This document shows positions 1 to 8,072 of a stretch of 25,564 nucleotides of DNA, piece by piece. The DNA comes from an uncultured Ruminococcus sp. (GTDB lineage Bacteria > Bacillota > Clostridia > Oscillospirales > Acutalibacteraceae), in the NCBI GenBank assembly GCA_902772795.1, contig CACYBZ010000040.1, positions 1-25,564 on the forward strand, read 5' to 3'. The position numbers and the translations under genes were made by a program. The number at the start of each line of letters is the position of its first letter. The first letter of the stretch is position 1. A model generated the notes under the pieces. It made no database searches. It saw only the letters and a list, made by a program, of their open reading frames with translations, and was not told the DNA's origin.

Positions 1-1
1 G

Positions 2-622
2 GGAACATTCCGTTATATGGAAGACGGTTCATTCAATACAGTCGATGAAGATGAATTTGAACTGGAAGAAAACTGTACAATAGGACTTACGCACCCGATT
101 GACCTGGACACGGAAACTCTTGAACAGTGGAAAGAACAGCTTTCAGATTACGAAATCACACAGCCGATTGAACAGCTTGACCGAACCGTCTACAAATTAG
201 AGGATGAGGAAATCGGTAAACTGGATTTGACAAGATTTAACGGCAGAGAAGTCAACGGAATGTCACTTTTGGGAAGAACATCAAAAGCAGGCTGGTATAA
301 AGGGTCTGTGCAGGACGGTGGCGGATTCAATACTTTTTACCGTGAAGATGTAACCAAGCGTATCAGAACAGGTGTAAAAGTACAGTTAATCGGCAATGCC
401 GTAGAACTTACTTTTGAAGGAATGTATGTCGGCGGAGAAAATGAGAACGTCAAAATTGAAAATGCACGTTTTTATCACCCTGGAACAGTCGAACGGGGAA
501 GTTACTGTTATGATGAAGTCACCGACGAAAAAGCGATTCCGCTTGAACAAGTCAATCCCCGTTATTTCAGTGAGATTGTCAATCAGCTGGAAATTATTAC
601 CAAAGAAACTGTCAGCGATTAA
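2..622 (+). CDS. DUF4132 domain protein, C-terminal fragment
   Basis: The frame is open from base 2, so this is the last ~206 residues of a gene that begins left of the window; the ATG at 17 is most likely internal. The sequence resembles the C-terminal part of DUF4132 proteins: the stretch FRYMEDGSFNTVDEDEFEL, then IGLTHPIDL, then an acidic ITQPIEQLDRTVYKLE segment, and a final beta-rich portion. These are large cytoplasmic proteins of unknown biochemical function, sometimes linked to WGR or MolR-like proteins. No catalytic motif is visible in the fragment. The gene ends in TAA at 620-622 and is followed by a dispersed repeat and a bidirectional terminator. The family call is from recognition of sequence style and is fairly confident; the function is unknown. 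Confidence 0.72.
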   Translation, partial: GTFRYMEDGSFNTVDEDEFELEENCTIGLTHPIDLDTETLEQWKEQLSDYEITQPIEQLDRTVYKLEDEEIGKLDLTRFNGREVNGMSLLGRTSKAGWYKGSVQDGGGFNTFYREDVTKRIRTGVKVQLIGNAVELTFEGMYVGGENENVKIENARFYHPGTVERGSYCYDEVTDEKAIPLEQVNPRYFSEIVNQLEIITKETVSD

Positions 623-624
623 TG

Positions 625-840
625 CTCGGGGAGTTTACGGGCTTCGCCCTTAAAAATCCCACGAGGGGCGTTGCCCCTCGACCCCACCACTTTTGAAAAA
701 GTGGACAAAACTTTTGTGGCTCACTTCGTTCGGATTGTTTCTCCTACGTTCTCCGAAATCTGCAACAGCAGATTTCACCTTAAAAGTTTCGGTCAAGCCT
801 TTTTAAAGGCTTGCGGGGTTCAGGGGCGGAGCCCCAGACA
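625..840 (+). repeat. Dispersed modular hairpin repeat, copy R1
   Basis: Non-coding stretch made of successive inverted repeats: GGGCTTCGCCC, GAGGGGCGTTGCCCCTC, CCACTTTTGAAAAAGTGG at 687-704, ATCTGC/GCAGAT, AAGCCTTT/AAAGGCTT and GGGGC/GCCCC. A ~110-base part (about 704-810, with GGCTCACTTCGTTCGGATTG) is clearly homologous to copy R3 near 11500-11600, and AGTTTCGGTCAAGCC also recurs in R2 and R3. The short open frame that crosses it is not a gene. Together with the terminator this fills the gap 623-921. Confidence 0.85.
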
Positions 841-842
841 GA

Positions 843-877
843 AAAAGGACTGCATCTATGACAGATGCGGTCCTTTT
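843..877. terminator. Bidirectional intrinsic terminator
   Basis: A 15-bp stem (843-857 with 863-877, one G-U type wobble, 5-base loop) has A-runs on its left and T-runs on its right, so it can end transcription from both sides. It serves the DUF4132 gene on the + strand and htrA, which ends at 922, on the - strand. Confidence 0.85.
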
Positions 878-921
878 CTTAGAGATAAAGAGAGGTATTT
901 ATAATGAAAAAATCTGTTGTC

Positions 922-2553
922 TTATTCTTCAGCAGGAGCGTCCGACTTTGCTCCCAGTGTGACATTAAGGGTCACTTCTTTATAGCCACCGTTTCTCTGC
1001 TGTCTTTGCACGGTAATTTCTACGCTGTCCTGAGGGTTTTTGCTCTTGAGCTTCGCCTGAAGACTGGACATAGTCTTTACCTCGTTATCATTGAATTTGG
1101 TAATAATATCGCCTGCCTGTATGCCTGCTCTGTCCGCAGGTGAACCTGATGTTACCTTGGAAACATATACGCCTGACGGCAAACCAAATGACTGTGAATA
1201 ACTATCCGTTACATCTGTACCGGCAATACCAAGATATGCTTTTCTGGAATCTGCATGACTGGTATTGTTCATCAGGTCTTCAATAATGGGTGTAGCGTCT
1301 GATATCGGAATGGCGTAACCCATACCTTCAACGTCTGTATCTGAATATTTGGCGGAATTGATACCAATAACATTACCGTTCATATCCAGCAATGCTCCGC
1401 CACTGTTACCAGGGTTAATTGCTGCGTCTGTCTGAATAAGTGTCATCGTGTTGTCTGTCATCTGCACTTCTCTTTCCAGAGCACTGATATAGCCCACAGT
1501 TACCGACTGTCCGTATCCCAGAGCGTTTCCTATCGCTACCGCAGGCTGTCCCAACTTCAATTTGCTGGAATCTCCTAATGTCGCAACCGCTATCTTGCCT
1601 TTTGTTTCCTGAGAAACATCAGAGAGCTTTACCGAAATAACTGCCAAATCATAATCTGCTTCTGTACCCTTTATCTGTGCGGAAGATGTGGATTTGTCAT
1701 TGAATGTGACATTGATTTCCGTTGCTCCGTCAACAACATGATTGTTTGTGACAATCAGCAATTCGGAATCGTTCTGTGAAATGATAATTCCTGAACCACT
1801 GCCGCTGATTTCCTGCTGGTAAGAATCGTTACCGCCGAATCCGAATCCAAAGTTAAAGTAATCACTGTAAGGATTCTGCACGGTTTTTGTTCCCTTGATG
1901 TTGATGGAAACCATAGCAGGCATTACCTTTTCGACTACGCTGGCTACATCATAAGTGGTATTTACCGCTGTTTTACTGTTGCCGTCATTTACCGTCTTGA
2001 GCGATGATGTTGTGGAAATCGTGTTGCCGTTGGAAGCTGACGGAGTGAGTTTATTTCCGGCATAGTTGATACCTACCATTACACTGCCTGCCACAATACC
2101 GAAACACAGTCCTGCAACGATGGCTTTGAGTAAGAATGAACCTTTGTGTTGCTTTTTCGGTTTATCCTTTCCCGCAGACGCATATACATTCTGAGCAGTA
2201 TTCGGATAAGCACTCTGAGCTGATGTGCTGACATTCTGTACTGGTGTAGTATTGGCACGTCTGTAAACATAGCTGTACTCTGTATTGTTATTCTGATAAG
2301 TTCCGTTTGTTGCTGAATTGCCTGTATAGGGATTCTGTACAACATTGTTCGCCGTATGATTTGTCGTACTGACTGTACTGTCTATTTCTGAACGGTTAGG
2401 GAAATTTTCTACTGTGGTATGATACGGTGTTGTATTGGCGGAATTTTCTGATGTTCCGTTCTGGTAAGACTGTGAACTGCTGTATATATTGTTACTGTCA
2501 TCGGAAAAATTGTTGTATCTGTCGTTGAAATTATTATTTGTATTGTTATTCAT
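922..2553 (-). CDS. htrA: HtrA/DegP-like membrane-anchored serine protease with PDZ domain
   Basis: 543-residue S1C-family protease that degrades or refolds damaged proteins at the outer face of the membrane. The order is: an unusually Asn/Ser/Thr/Gln-rich N-terminal tail (1-130), a basic stretch and one membrane helix (about 141-165), a trypsin-like domain with the triad His272 (TNNHVVDG), Asp302 (DYDLAVISV) and Ser384 (NPGNSGGALL), then one PDZ domain (about 438-535, GIQAGDIITKFNDNEV). The topology implies a cytoplasmic tail and an outside protease. The ATG at 2553 is preceded by AGGAAAGG on the minus strand. It is divergent from metF across a 261-bp gap; I saw no CtsR-type direct repeat and no convincing promoter for it. 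The family assignment is secure; which paralogue name applies is not. Confidence 0.95.
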   Translation of the reverse strand: MNNNTNNNFNDRYNNFSDDSNNIYSSSQSYQNGTSENSANTTPYHTTVENFPNRSEIDSTVSTTNHTANNVVQNPYTGNSATNGTYQNNNTEYSYVYRRANTTPVQNVSTSAQSAYPNTAQNVYASAGKDKPKKQHKGSFLLKAIVAGLCFGIVAGSVMVGINYAGNKLTPSASNGNTISTTSSLKTVNDGNSKTAVNTTYDVASVVEKVMPAMVSINIKGTKTVQNPYSDYFNFGFGFGGNDSYQQEISGSGSGIIISQNDSELLIVTNNHVVDGATEINVTFNDKSTSSAQIKGTEADYDLAVISVKLSDVSQETKGKIAVATLGDSSKLKLGQPAVAIGNALGYGQSVTVGYISALEREVQMTDNTMTLIQTDAAINPGNSGGALLDMNGNVIGINSAKYSDTDVEGMGYAIPISDATPIIEDLMNNTSHADSRKAYLGIAGTDVTDSYSQSFGLPSGVYVSKVTSGSPADRAGIQAGDIITKFNDNEVKTMSSLQAKLKSKNPQDSVEITVQRQQRNGGYKEVTLNVTLGAKSDAPAEE

Positions 2554-2594
2554 AAAAACCTTTCCTTTCGGTATGATATTCTGTTTTACAGTGA

Positions 2595-2623
2595 TTGTAT
2601 TTCTTTTGGATTGGCTATATAAT
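2595..2623 (+). promoter_or_regulatory. Possible second upstream promoter for metF
   Basis: TTGTAT, 17 bases, TATAAT on the + strand. If active it would give metF a ~185-base leader that runs through the second promoter. I see no S-box, T-box or other known methionine-related riboswitch in that leader, and it may be a chance match in AT-rich DNA. Confidence 0.35.
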
Positions 2624-2748
2624 AGTACCCAAACCTTGAAGTTTTATTGAAATTTCTTTAATAAATGATTATTCACAAAAAGTTCATTAAATTGCTGATT
2701 GGTTCACGTTCCGATATTATTTTTTCACATTTCAAAATCAGAAAAACA

Positions 2749-2777
2749 TTGTCGGCTCAAAAAGATTATGGTATAAT
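2749..2777 (+). promoter_or_regulatory. Sigma-A promoter of the metF operon
   Basis: TTGTCG (2749-2754), a 17-base spacer, then a perfect TATAAT (2772-2777). The predicted start is near 2784, giving a leader of ~30 bases with AAAGGAG at 2799-2805, nine bases before the metF ATG. Confidence 0.75.
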
Positions 2778-2814
2778 GAACAGACAATCTCAACAGTCAA
2801 AGGAGTAAATAGGT

Positions 2815-3681
2815 ATGAGAATAGCCGACAAATTTGAAAAAAACAAGACAGTCTTTTCTCTGGAAGTGTTTCCGCCGAAAAAATTTGAAGATGACATCAA
2901 CGTCATCTACGAAACACTGGAACAACTTACCGATATCAACCCTGACTATATCAGCGTGACTTATAGTGCAGGTGGCAGCGGAAATACTGACAACTGCGGT
3001 AAAATCGCATCAATGATAAAAGGTATCCATAATGTAGAAGCAGTTGCTCATCTTACCTGCCTTACAAACAGCTTCGCAGATATCGATGATGCCATAACCA
3101 AATTCAAAGGCTATGGCGTGGAAAATATTCTTGCACTGCGGGGAGATATCAACCCTACTGTTTCCGCTAAAAAGGATTTCACCTATGCCAGCGATCTGGT
3201 AACCTACATCAGAAAAAATTATCCCGAAATGGGTGTGGCCGGGGCTTGTTATCCCGAAGTTCACAGCGAAGCTGAAAGCGAATTGCAGGATATCTTAAAC
3301 CTGAAAAAGAAAGTCGATGCAGGTACGGATTTTCTGATTTCACAACTTTTCTTTGATAACGAGATCTTTTACCGCTTTATGGAGAAAGTCCGGATTGCGG
3401 GTATCAATGTTCCCGTAGAAGCGGGTATCATGCCTGTAACCAGTGCCAGACAGATTCTGCGAATGGTCGATATGTGCGGTGCGTCCCTGCCCAGAAAATT
3501 TTCCATGATGATTCAGAAATACGGCAATGACCCCATTGCTATGCGTGATGCCGGTATTGCTTATGCTGTCAATCAGATTGTCGATTTGATAGCCAACGGC
3601 GTGGACGGTATTCATCTGTATACCATGAATAACCCCTATGTTGCCACAAAAATTTTTGAAAGTATCCGTACATTATTATAA
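2815..3681 (+). CDS. metF: Methylenetetrahydrofolate reductase
   Basis: 288 residues, the usual size of bacterial MetF, a cytoplasmic flavoprotein TIM barrel that reduces 5,10-methylene-THF to 5-methyl-THF, the methyl donor for the MetH encoded downstream. Family motifs are visible: SLEVFPPK with the acid Glu17, the substrate-region NILALRGD with Asp111, TDFLISQLFFDN, and a C-terminal IHLYTMNNP. The start is supported by AAAGGAG nine bases upstream and a good promoter at 2749-2777. The next gene, a methionine synthase reactivation domain, lies 145 bases away across repeat R2 with no clear intrinsic terminator, so one transcript for metF through crcB is likely. No fusion or truncation seen. 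Confidence 0.95.
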   Translation: MRIADKFEKNKTVFSLEVFPPKKFEDDINVIYETLEQLTDINPDYISVTYSAGGSGNTDNCGKIASMIKGIHNVEAVAHLTCLTNSFADIDDAITKFKGYGVENILALRGDINPTVSAKKDFTYASDLVTYIRKNYPEMGVAGACYPEVHSEAESELQDILNLKKKVDAGTDFLISQLFFDNEIFYRFMEKVRIAGINVPVEAGIMPVTSARQILRMVDMCGASLPRKFSMMIQKYGNDPIAMRDAGIAYAVNQIVDLIANGVDGIHLYTMNNPYVATKIFESIRTLL

Positions 3682-3818
3682 ATCCCCAAAATTTGCAAAG
3701 CAAATTTTGCCATGAAAGTTTCGGTCAAGCCTTTTCAAAGGCTTGCGGGATTTTCAAGGGCAGAGCCCTTGAAACAGGATTTTTAAGGGTGGTAGCCCTT
3801 AAACACCACATGAAAGGG
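3682..3818 (+). repeat. Dispersed modular hairpin repeat, copy R2
   Basis: Fills the gap between metF and the reactivation-domain gene. Inverted repeats: AAAATTTGC/GCAAATTTT (3688-3696 with 3700-3708, also found in R5 at 22020-22041), AGCCTTT/AAAGGCT, AAGGGC/GCCCTT and AAGGG/CCCTT. It shares GAAAGTTTCGGTCAAGCC with R1 and R3 but lacks their central section. Confidence 0.8.
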
Positions 3819-3826
3819 CGGTTGAT

Positions 3827-4513
3827 ATGATTACGCTGGAACAACTTGACTATGGTGAAGCTCTGCGTTATATGGGCTGTCGGAACGGTACGGCAGATGA
3901 ACATACGCTGGCTATGCTCCCCGTGTGCGAACAACTTGTATTGCAGAACTGTATTCCCAGATATATATATGCTGTCTTTGACATCAGAACAACAGAAAAC
4001 GGTATTGCTGTCGGTAACAGCGGTCTGTTGCTCAAAGGAAACGATATCCGAAGACATCTTACCGACTGCTTCGCTGTCATACTGATGTGTGCCACTGTTT
4101 CTGCAAAAATTGATACCCTTATCCGCCGTACACAACTGGAAGATATGACCAAGGCAATTATCATCAACAGTTTCTCGGGTGTAGCGGTGGAACAGCTCTG
4201 CGACAAGGCTGAACAGGAAATCTATCTCAAAATCAGTGCAGAATATGCCGACTGCTACAAAACATGGCGTTACAGTCCTGGCTACGGCGATTTACCCCTG
4301 GAACATCAGAAAGATATCCTGACAATTCTCGATACACCCCGAAAAATCGGCGTATGTACAGGCGAAAGTCTGACACTTACTCCGCTGAAATCCGTTACCG
4401 CAATTATCGGATTGTCCCACAGTCCCGTATCTCCCTCAAGACGGGGTTGTGTCTGTTGCAACCTCAGAAATGTATGTCAGTACAGAAAGGCTGGTAATCA
4501 TTGTGTTCAGTAA
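3827..4513 (+). CDS. Stand-alone methionine synthase reactivation (SAM-binding) domain protein
   Basis: 228 residues resembling the C-terminal activation domain of cobalamin-dependent methionine synthase, here a separate protein. That domain binds S-adenosylmethionine and supports reductive methylation of MetH when the cobalamin becomes oxidised to cob(II)alamin. The motif RYSPGYGDLP (148-157) matches the family RxSPGY SAM site, followed by the CTGESLTLTPLKSVTAIIG segment. The C-terminus holds five cysteines (208, 210, 211, 217, 226), a possible metal or redox site not present in E. coli MetH. AAAGGG lies eight bases before the ATG. It overlaps the metH start by 11 bases, so translation is probably coupled, and the MetH next door lacks this very domain. 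A comparable split arrangement is known for Thermotoga TM0269/TM0268. Confidence 0.85.
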   Translation: MITLEQLDYGEALRYMGCRNGTADEHTLAMLPVCEQLVLQNCIPRYIYAVFDIRTTENGIAVGNSGLLLKGNDIRRHLTDCFAVILMCATVSAKIDTLIRRTQLEDMTKAIIINSFSGVAVEQLCDKAEQEIYLKISAEYADCYKTWRYSPGYGDLPLEHQKDILTILDTPRKIGVCTGESLTLTPLKSVTAIIGLSHSPVSPSRRGCVCCNLRNVCQYRKAGNHCVQ

Positions 4514-6863
4514 ATTACTTCAGGAAAAAAATTTCATTATTCTCGATGGCGGTATGGGTACACAGTTACAGGCAAACGGTCTGAAAACAGGTGAATGTCC
4601 TGAATTGTTCAGTATCACACACCCCGAAATCGTGGAGAAAATTCATCGTTCCTATATTGAAGCAGGGTCTATGATTATCTATACCAACACGTTCGGGGCA
4701 AACCGCTACAAACTTGCTGACAGCGGTTATTCGGTAAAGGAAGTTGTCGAAGCAAGTGTGAACGTGGCAAAACGTGCCGTGAAAAATACACATTGTCTTG
4801 TTGCTCTGGATATCGGCCCGATAGGTCAGCTGATGGAACCTACGGGAAGTCTTTCTTTTGACGAAGCCTATGACATCTACAAGGAAGTTATTCTGGCAGG
4901 ACAACAGGCGGATTTGATTGTCTTTGAAACCATGACAGATTTAAGCGAACTCAAAGCAGGAGTGCTCTCCGCCAAAGAAAACACGGACAAGGCTGTCATC
5001 TGTACCATGACTTTTGAAGAAAACAGACGTACCTTTACAGGCTGTTGTGTTTCAGCGATGGCACTCACAATGCAGGGACTGGGAGTTGACGCTCTGGGCG
5101 TGAACTGTTCTTTAGGCCCCGAACAATTACAGGGCGTGGTCGAAGAACTGGCAAAATGGACAACACTCCCCCTGATTGTCAAACCGAATGCAGGTCTGCC
5201 TGACCCCTCCACGGGAAAATATGACCTCCTCCCCCTTGATTTCGCCCGCAGTATGGTAAAAAATATCGTTCCGACGGGTGCTGTCATTCTTGGCGGTTGT
5301 TGCGGAACAACGCCCGAATATATCCGTATGCTGACTAAAGAACTGGAACATGTCCGTCCGATAACTGTTTCCGCTGATATTCCCAGTGCGGTATGTTCTG
5401 CCAGCCGTACTGTCGTCATCAATCAGCCACGCATCATCGGAGAAAGAATCAACCCCACAGGAAAAAAACTGTTCAAAGAGGCTTTACGCAACAACAATCT
5501 TGACTACATTCTTTCTCAGGGTATCGAACAGGTACACGCAGGAGCGGATATTCTTGATGTCAACGTGGGTCTGCCCGAAATCGACGAAGAAAAAATGATG
5601 GTAAGAGCTGTCAAAGGTTTACAGGGGGTTGTTGATGTCCCCTTACAGATAGACTCCACCATACCGAAAGTTCTCGAAAGTGCTTTACGGGTATACAGCG
5701 GTAAACCGATTGTCAATTCCGTCAACGGGGAAGAAAAATCATTGGAAAGTGTCTTACCGCTTGTCAAAAAATACGGTGCGTCCGTTGTCGGCCTTACCCT
5801 CGACAAAGACGGTATTCCCAAAACGGCAGAGGGTCGTTTTGCTATCGCTAAAAAGATTGTCGAAAGGGCTAACGCTCTGGGTATCAAAAACAGTGACATC
5901 TATATTGACTGCCTTACCCTCACCGCCTCTGCCGAACAGGAGGGCGTTACCGAAACCCTCAACGCTCTGGAAAGAGTAAAAAAAGAACTGGGAGTAAAAA
6001 CTGTTCTGGGTGTTTCCAATATTTCTTTCGGTCTGCCCAACAGAGAACTTGTCACCTCCACTTTTCTGACGATGGCATTACAGAAAGGTCTTGACTTGCC
6101 CATCATCAACCCCAATGTGGACGCTATGACGGGAGCAGTAAGAGCCTACAAACTCTTAGCCAACATTGACAGAAATTCCGTGGAGTTCATACAGGCTTAC
6201 AACAATGCGGACAGCAAAAAAACACCGTCTGCCAAATCGGACAAAACCATTACCCTAAACTATGCCATAGAAAACGGTCTGAAAAAAGAAGGGGCGGAAA
6301 TCACTGAAAAACTGCTGGAAACCATCTCCCCTATGGATATCATTAACAATTATCTGATTCCCACCCTTGACAAAACAGGCGTGGAATTTGAAAAAGGCAG
6401 AATTTTCTTACCACAGCTGATTCAGTCAGCAAGTGTATCGCAGGCGTGCTTTGAGGTGATAAAGAAAAAACTGCTTGCAGAAAACAACAATCCCGTCAGT
6501 AAGGGAAAAATCGTGCTTGCTACCGTCAAAGGCGATGTGCATGACATCGGAAAGAATATTGTCAAGGTTCTTCTGGAAAATTACGGCTATACCGTCATTG
6601 ACTTGGGAAAAGATGTCGATTATGAAGAAGTTGTCAGGGCAACCGTGGAAAACAATGTCAGACTGGTGGGACTTTCCGCTTTGATGACCACTACCCTCAA
6701 GTCTATGGAAGAAACCATAAAATTATTACGTCAGTACTGTGAATGTAAGGTCATGGTCGGCGGTGCGGTACTTACTCCCGAATACGCAAAGCAAATCGGG
6801 GCGGATTTCTACAGCAAAGACGCTAAGGAAAGTGTCGATATCGCCAAAAAAGTACTCGGCTGA
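4503..6863 (+). CDS. metH: Cobalamin-dependent methionine synthase lacking the activation domain
   Basis: Transfers the methyl group of 5-methyl-THF via cobalamin to homocysteine. From the GTG at 4503 it has 786 residues. Domains: homocysteine-binding barrel (about 8-285) with zinc ligands Cys202 (GVNCSLGP) and Cys266-Cys267 (GGCCGTTP); pterin-binding barrel (about 308-570, IIGERINPTGKK); helical cap (about 580-660); Rossmann cobalamin domain with GDVHDIGKN, Asp678-His680-Gly683 being the base-off ligand motif, ending in MVGGAVL. The ~330-residue reactivation domain of full-length MetH (about 1220 residues) is absent and supplied by the gene just upstream. GTG is preferred because AGAAAGG lies 12 bases upstream and homology begins at LLQEKNFIILDGGMGTQ; an in-frame ATG at 4449 would overlap the previous gene by 65 bases. 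Confidence 0.95.
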   Translation: MFSKLLQEKNFIILDGGMGTQLQANGLKTGECPELFSITHPEIVEKIHRSYIEAGSMIIYTNTFGANRYKLADSGYSVKEVVEASVNVAKRAVKNTHCLVALDIGPIGQLMEPTGSLSFDEAYDIYKEVILAGQQADLIVFETMTDLSELKAGVLSAKENTDKAVICTMTFEENRRTFTGCCVSAMALTMQGLGVDALGVNCSLGPEQLQGVVEELAKWTTLPLIVKPNAGLPDPSTGKYDLLPLDFARSMVKNIVPTGAVILGGCCGTTPEYIRMLTKELEHVRPITVSADIPSAVCSASRTVVINQPRIIGERINPTGKKLFKEALRNNNLDYILSQGIEQVHAGADILDVNVGLPEIDEEKMMVRAVKGLQGVVDVPLQIDSTIPKVLESALRVYSGKPIVNSVNGEEKSLESVLPLVKKYGASVVGLTLDKDGIPKTAEGRFAIAKKIVERANALGIKNSDIYIDCLTLTASAEQEGVTETLNALERVKKELGVKTVLGVSNISFGLPNRELVTSTFLTMALQKGLDLPIINPNVDAMTGAVRAYKLLANIDRNSVEFIQAYNNADSKKTPSAKSDKTITLNYAIENGLKKEGAEITEKLLETISPMDIINNYLIPTLDKTGVEFEKGRIFLPQLIQSASVSQACFEVIKKKLLAENNNPVSKGKIVLATVKGDVHDIGKNIVKVLLENYGYTVIDLGKDVDYEEVVRATVENNVRLVGLSALMTTTLKSMEETIKLLRQYCECKVMVGGAVLTPEYAKQIGADFYSKDAKESVDIAKKVLG

Positions 6864-6878
6864 CAGGAGATTGTTTTC

Positions 6879-7583
6879 ATGTACGACTACGAAAAACTGA
6901 AAAATACTCTGCAAACGCTGTCCGAAGAAAAACACCGTGACTTTCACAGAAAACTTGTGCCGAATATCAAAGACAACCTCATCATTCTGGGAATACCTGT
7001 TCCCCGCCTGAGAAAACTCGCCAAAGAAATTCTGTCGGAATGTGACAATATTGATGATTATTTCGCTTGTGTCGGTCATACGTTCTATGAAGAAATCATG
7101 TTGCAGGGTATTGTCATCGGATATCTGTCATGCGACCACCGGAAAAAACTGCATTATATTTCTGCCTTTGTGCCCAACATCTCTGATTGGGCGGTATGCG
7201 ATACTTTCTGTAGCAGTATCCGTATTCCCAAAACGGAAAAGCAAAGTTTCTATGAATATTTATCCCCATATCTTTATGGTGAAAATGAATTTGCTGTCCG
7301 TTTCGGCGTTGTCATGCTCCTTCAGAACTATGTGTGCGATGAATTCATCGTCCGAACACTCGACACCCTGAAAAATATCCGCAACAATCAATATTATGTA
7401 CAGATGGCATTGGCTTGGGCATGGAGTGTCTGTTACATCAAATATCCCGAACAGACTCTATCCGTATTTGCGGAAAAATCTCTGGACAGATTCGTACAGA
7501 ACAAAGCTATACAGAAATGTCGGGAAAGTCTTCGGATAACTGATAATGATAAAAAAAGGTTGTTGTCTTATAAGATAAAATAA
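6879..7583 (+). CDS. AlkD-like DNA alkylation repair protein
   Basis: 234-residue all-helical protein of the DNA alkylation repair (AlkC/AlkD, HEAT-like repeat) family, whose studied members are glycosylases that remove bulky or cationic alkyl-purines without flipping the base. Family-like stretches are visible: IPVPRLRKLAKEI, FYEEIMLQGIVIGYL, ISDWAVCDTFCSS, AVRFGVVMLLQNYV, YYVQMALAWAWS and the C-terminal NKAIQKCRESLR. The DW pair in ISDWAVCD and the Arg in AVRFGVV correspond to the catalytic-site neighbourhood of AlkD. It begins 15 bases after metH with AGGAG before the ATG, so it is co-transcribed; the link to methionine metabolism may be only positional. Some members of this clade have unknown activity. 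Confidence 0.85.
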   Translation: MYDYEKLKNTLQTLSEEKHRDFHRKLVPNIKDNLIILGIPVPRLRKLAKEILSECDNIDDYFACVGHTFYEEIMLQGIVIGYLSCDHRKKLHYISAFVPNISDWAVCDTFCSSIRIPKTEKQSFYEYLSPYLYGENEFAVRFGVVMLLQNYVCDEFIVRTLDTLKNIRNNQYYVQMALAWAWSVCYIKYPEQTLSVFAEKSLDRFVQNKAIQKCRESLRITDNDKKRLLSYKIK

Positions 7584-7598
7584 AAAGGTGGTATCTTC

Positions 7599-7964
7599 AT
7601 GAAAGAAATTCTTATTGTCGGTGTCGGCGGATTCATCGGTGCAGTATGCCGATATCTTTTCGGGCTGATACCCCTGAAAGAACCTCATATTTTTCCGTTC
7701 AAGACCTTTGCGGTCAACGTAACAGGCTGTATTCTGATAGGCATTATTGCCGTTCTTGCCCAGCGTCATTTTTCATCAGACAGTCCTCTTATCCTTTTTC
7801 TGAAAACAGGGGTCTGCGGTGGCTTTACCACCTTTTCGACTTTTGCTCTGGAAACATCAGCTATGTTTCACAGCGGAAACAACGGTGTTGCGTTTTTATA
7901 TGTAATACTGAGTGTCGGTATCGGCGTTGGTGTGATATGGCTTACCACCTGTATTTTTCCCTAG
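7599..7964 (+). CDS. crcB: Fluoride channel/exporter CrcB (Fluc)
   Basis: 121-residue, four-helix membrane protein of the Fluc/CrcB family; Fluc proteins act as dual-topology dimers that let fluoride leave the cytoplasm. Visible motifs: GGFIGAVCRYL near the N-terminus, the Asn40 of FAVNVTGCILIG, and the signature GGFTTFSTFALE (74-85), which contains the central Na+ and phenylalanine-box region. A lone crcB is consistent with a homodimer; no second paralogue is in the window. It starts 15 bases after the repair gene, with AAAGGTGG before the ATG, and is the last gene of the metF-led unit. No fluoride riboswitch lies directly upstream. Confidence 0.95.
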   Translation: MKEILIVGVGGFIGAVCRYLFGLIPLKEPHIFPFKTFAVNVTGCILIGIIAVLAQRHFSSDSPLILFLKTGVCGGFTTFSTFALETSAMFHSGNNGVAFLYVILSVGIGVGVIWLTTCIFP

Positions 7965-7990
7965 ACAATGCCATTGGTGAATATTTTCTC

Positions 7991-8028
7991 TGCCTTTCAG
8001 AAAAAATTCTGAAAGGCAATTTTTTTTT
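7991..8028 (+). terminator. Intrinsic terminator after crcB
   Basis: A perfect 12-bp stem TGCCTTTCAGAA/TTCTGAAAGGCA (7991-8002 with 8007-8018) with an AAAA loop, followed by nine T at 8020-8028. It closes the metF-to-crcB unit. Confidence 0.93.
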
Positions 8029-8037
8029 CTGAAAAGC

Positions 8038-8066
8038 TTGACAATTCTATATCCATATGTTATTAT
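8038..8066 (+). promoter_or_regulatory. Strong orphan sigma-A promoter
   Basis: Consensus TTGACA (8038-8043), exactly 17 bases, then TATTAT (8061-8066, one mismatch). It lies just past the crcB terminator and points into a 300-base gap that has no convincing gene but does have its own terminator. Confidence 0.7.
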
Positions 8067-8072
8067 CTATAT

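Noticed and set aside
671..904. 77-residue frame across repeat R1
   Set aside because: The frame is made of hairpin modules and the terminator; homologous copies elsewhere do not keep it open.
904..1143. 79-residue + strand frame beginning MKKSVVLFF with a purine-rich stretch before the ATG
   Set aside because: It is antisense to the PDZ-coding end of htrA, starts just after a terminator and shows no protein-like features after the first ten residues.
2624..2814. Search for an S-box, T-box or cobalamin riboswitch before metF/metH
   Set aside because: No GC-rich conserved core or Shine-Dalgarno-sequestering stem of those classes was visible.
4877..5422. 181-residue minus-strand frame
   Set aside because: Shadow inside metH, whose + strand frame has clear domains and motifs.
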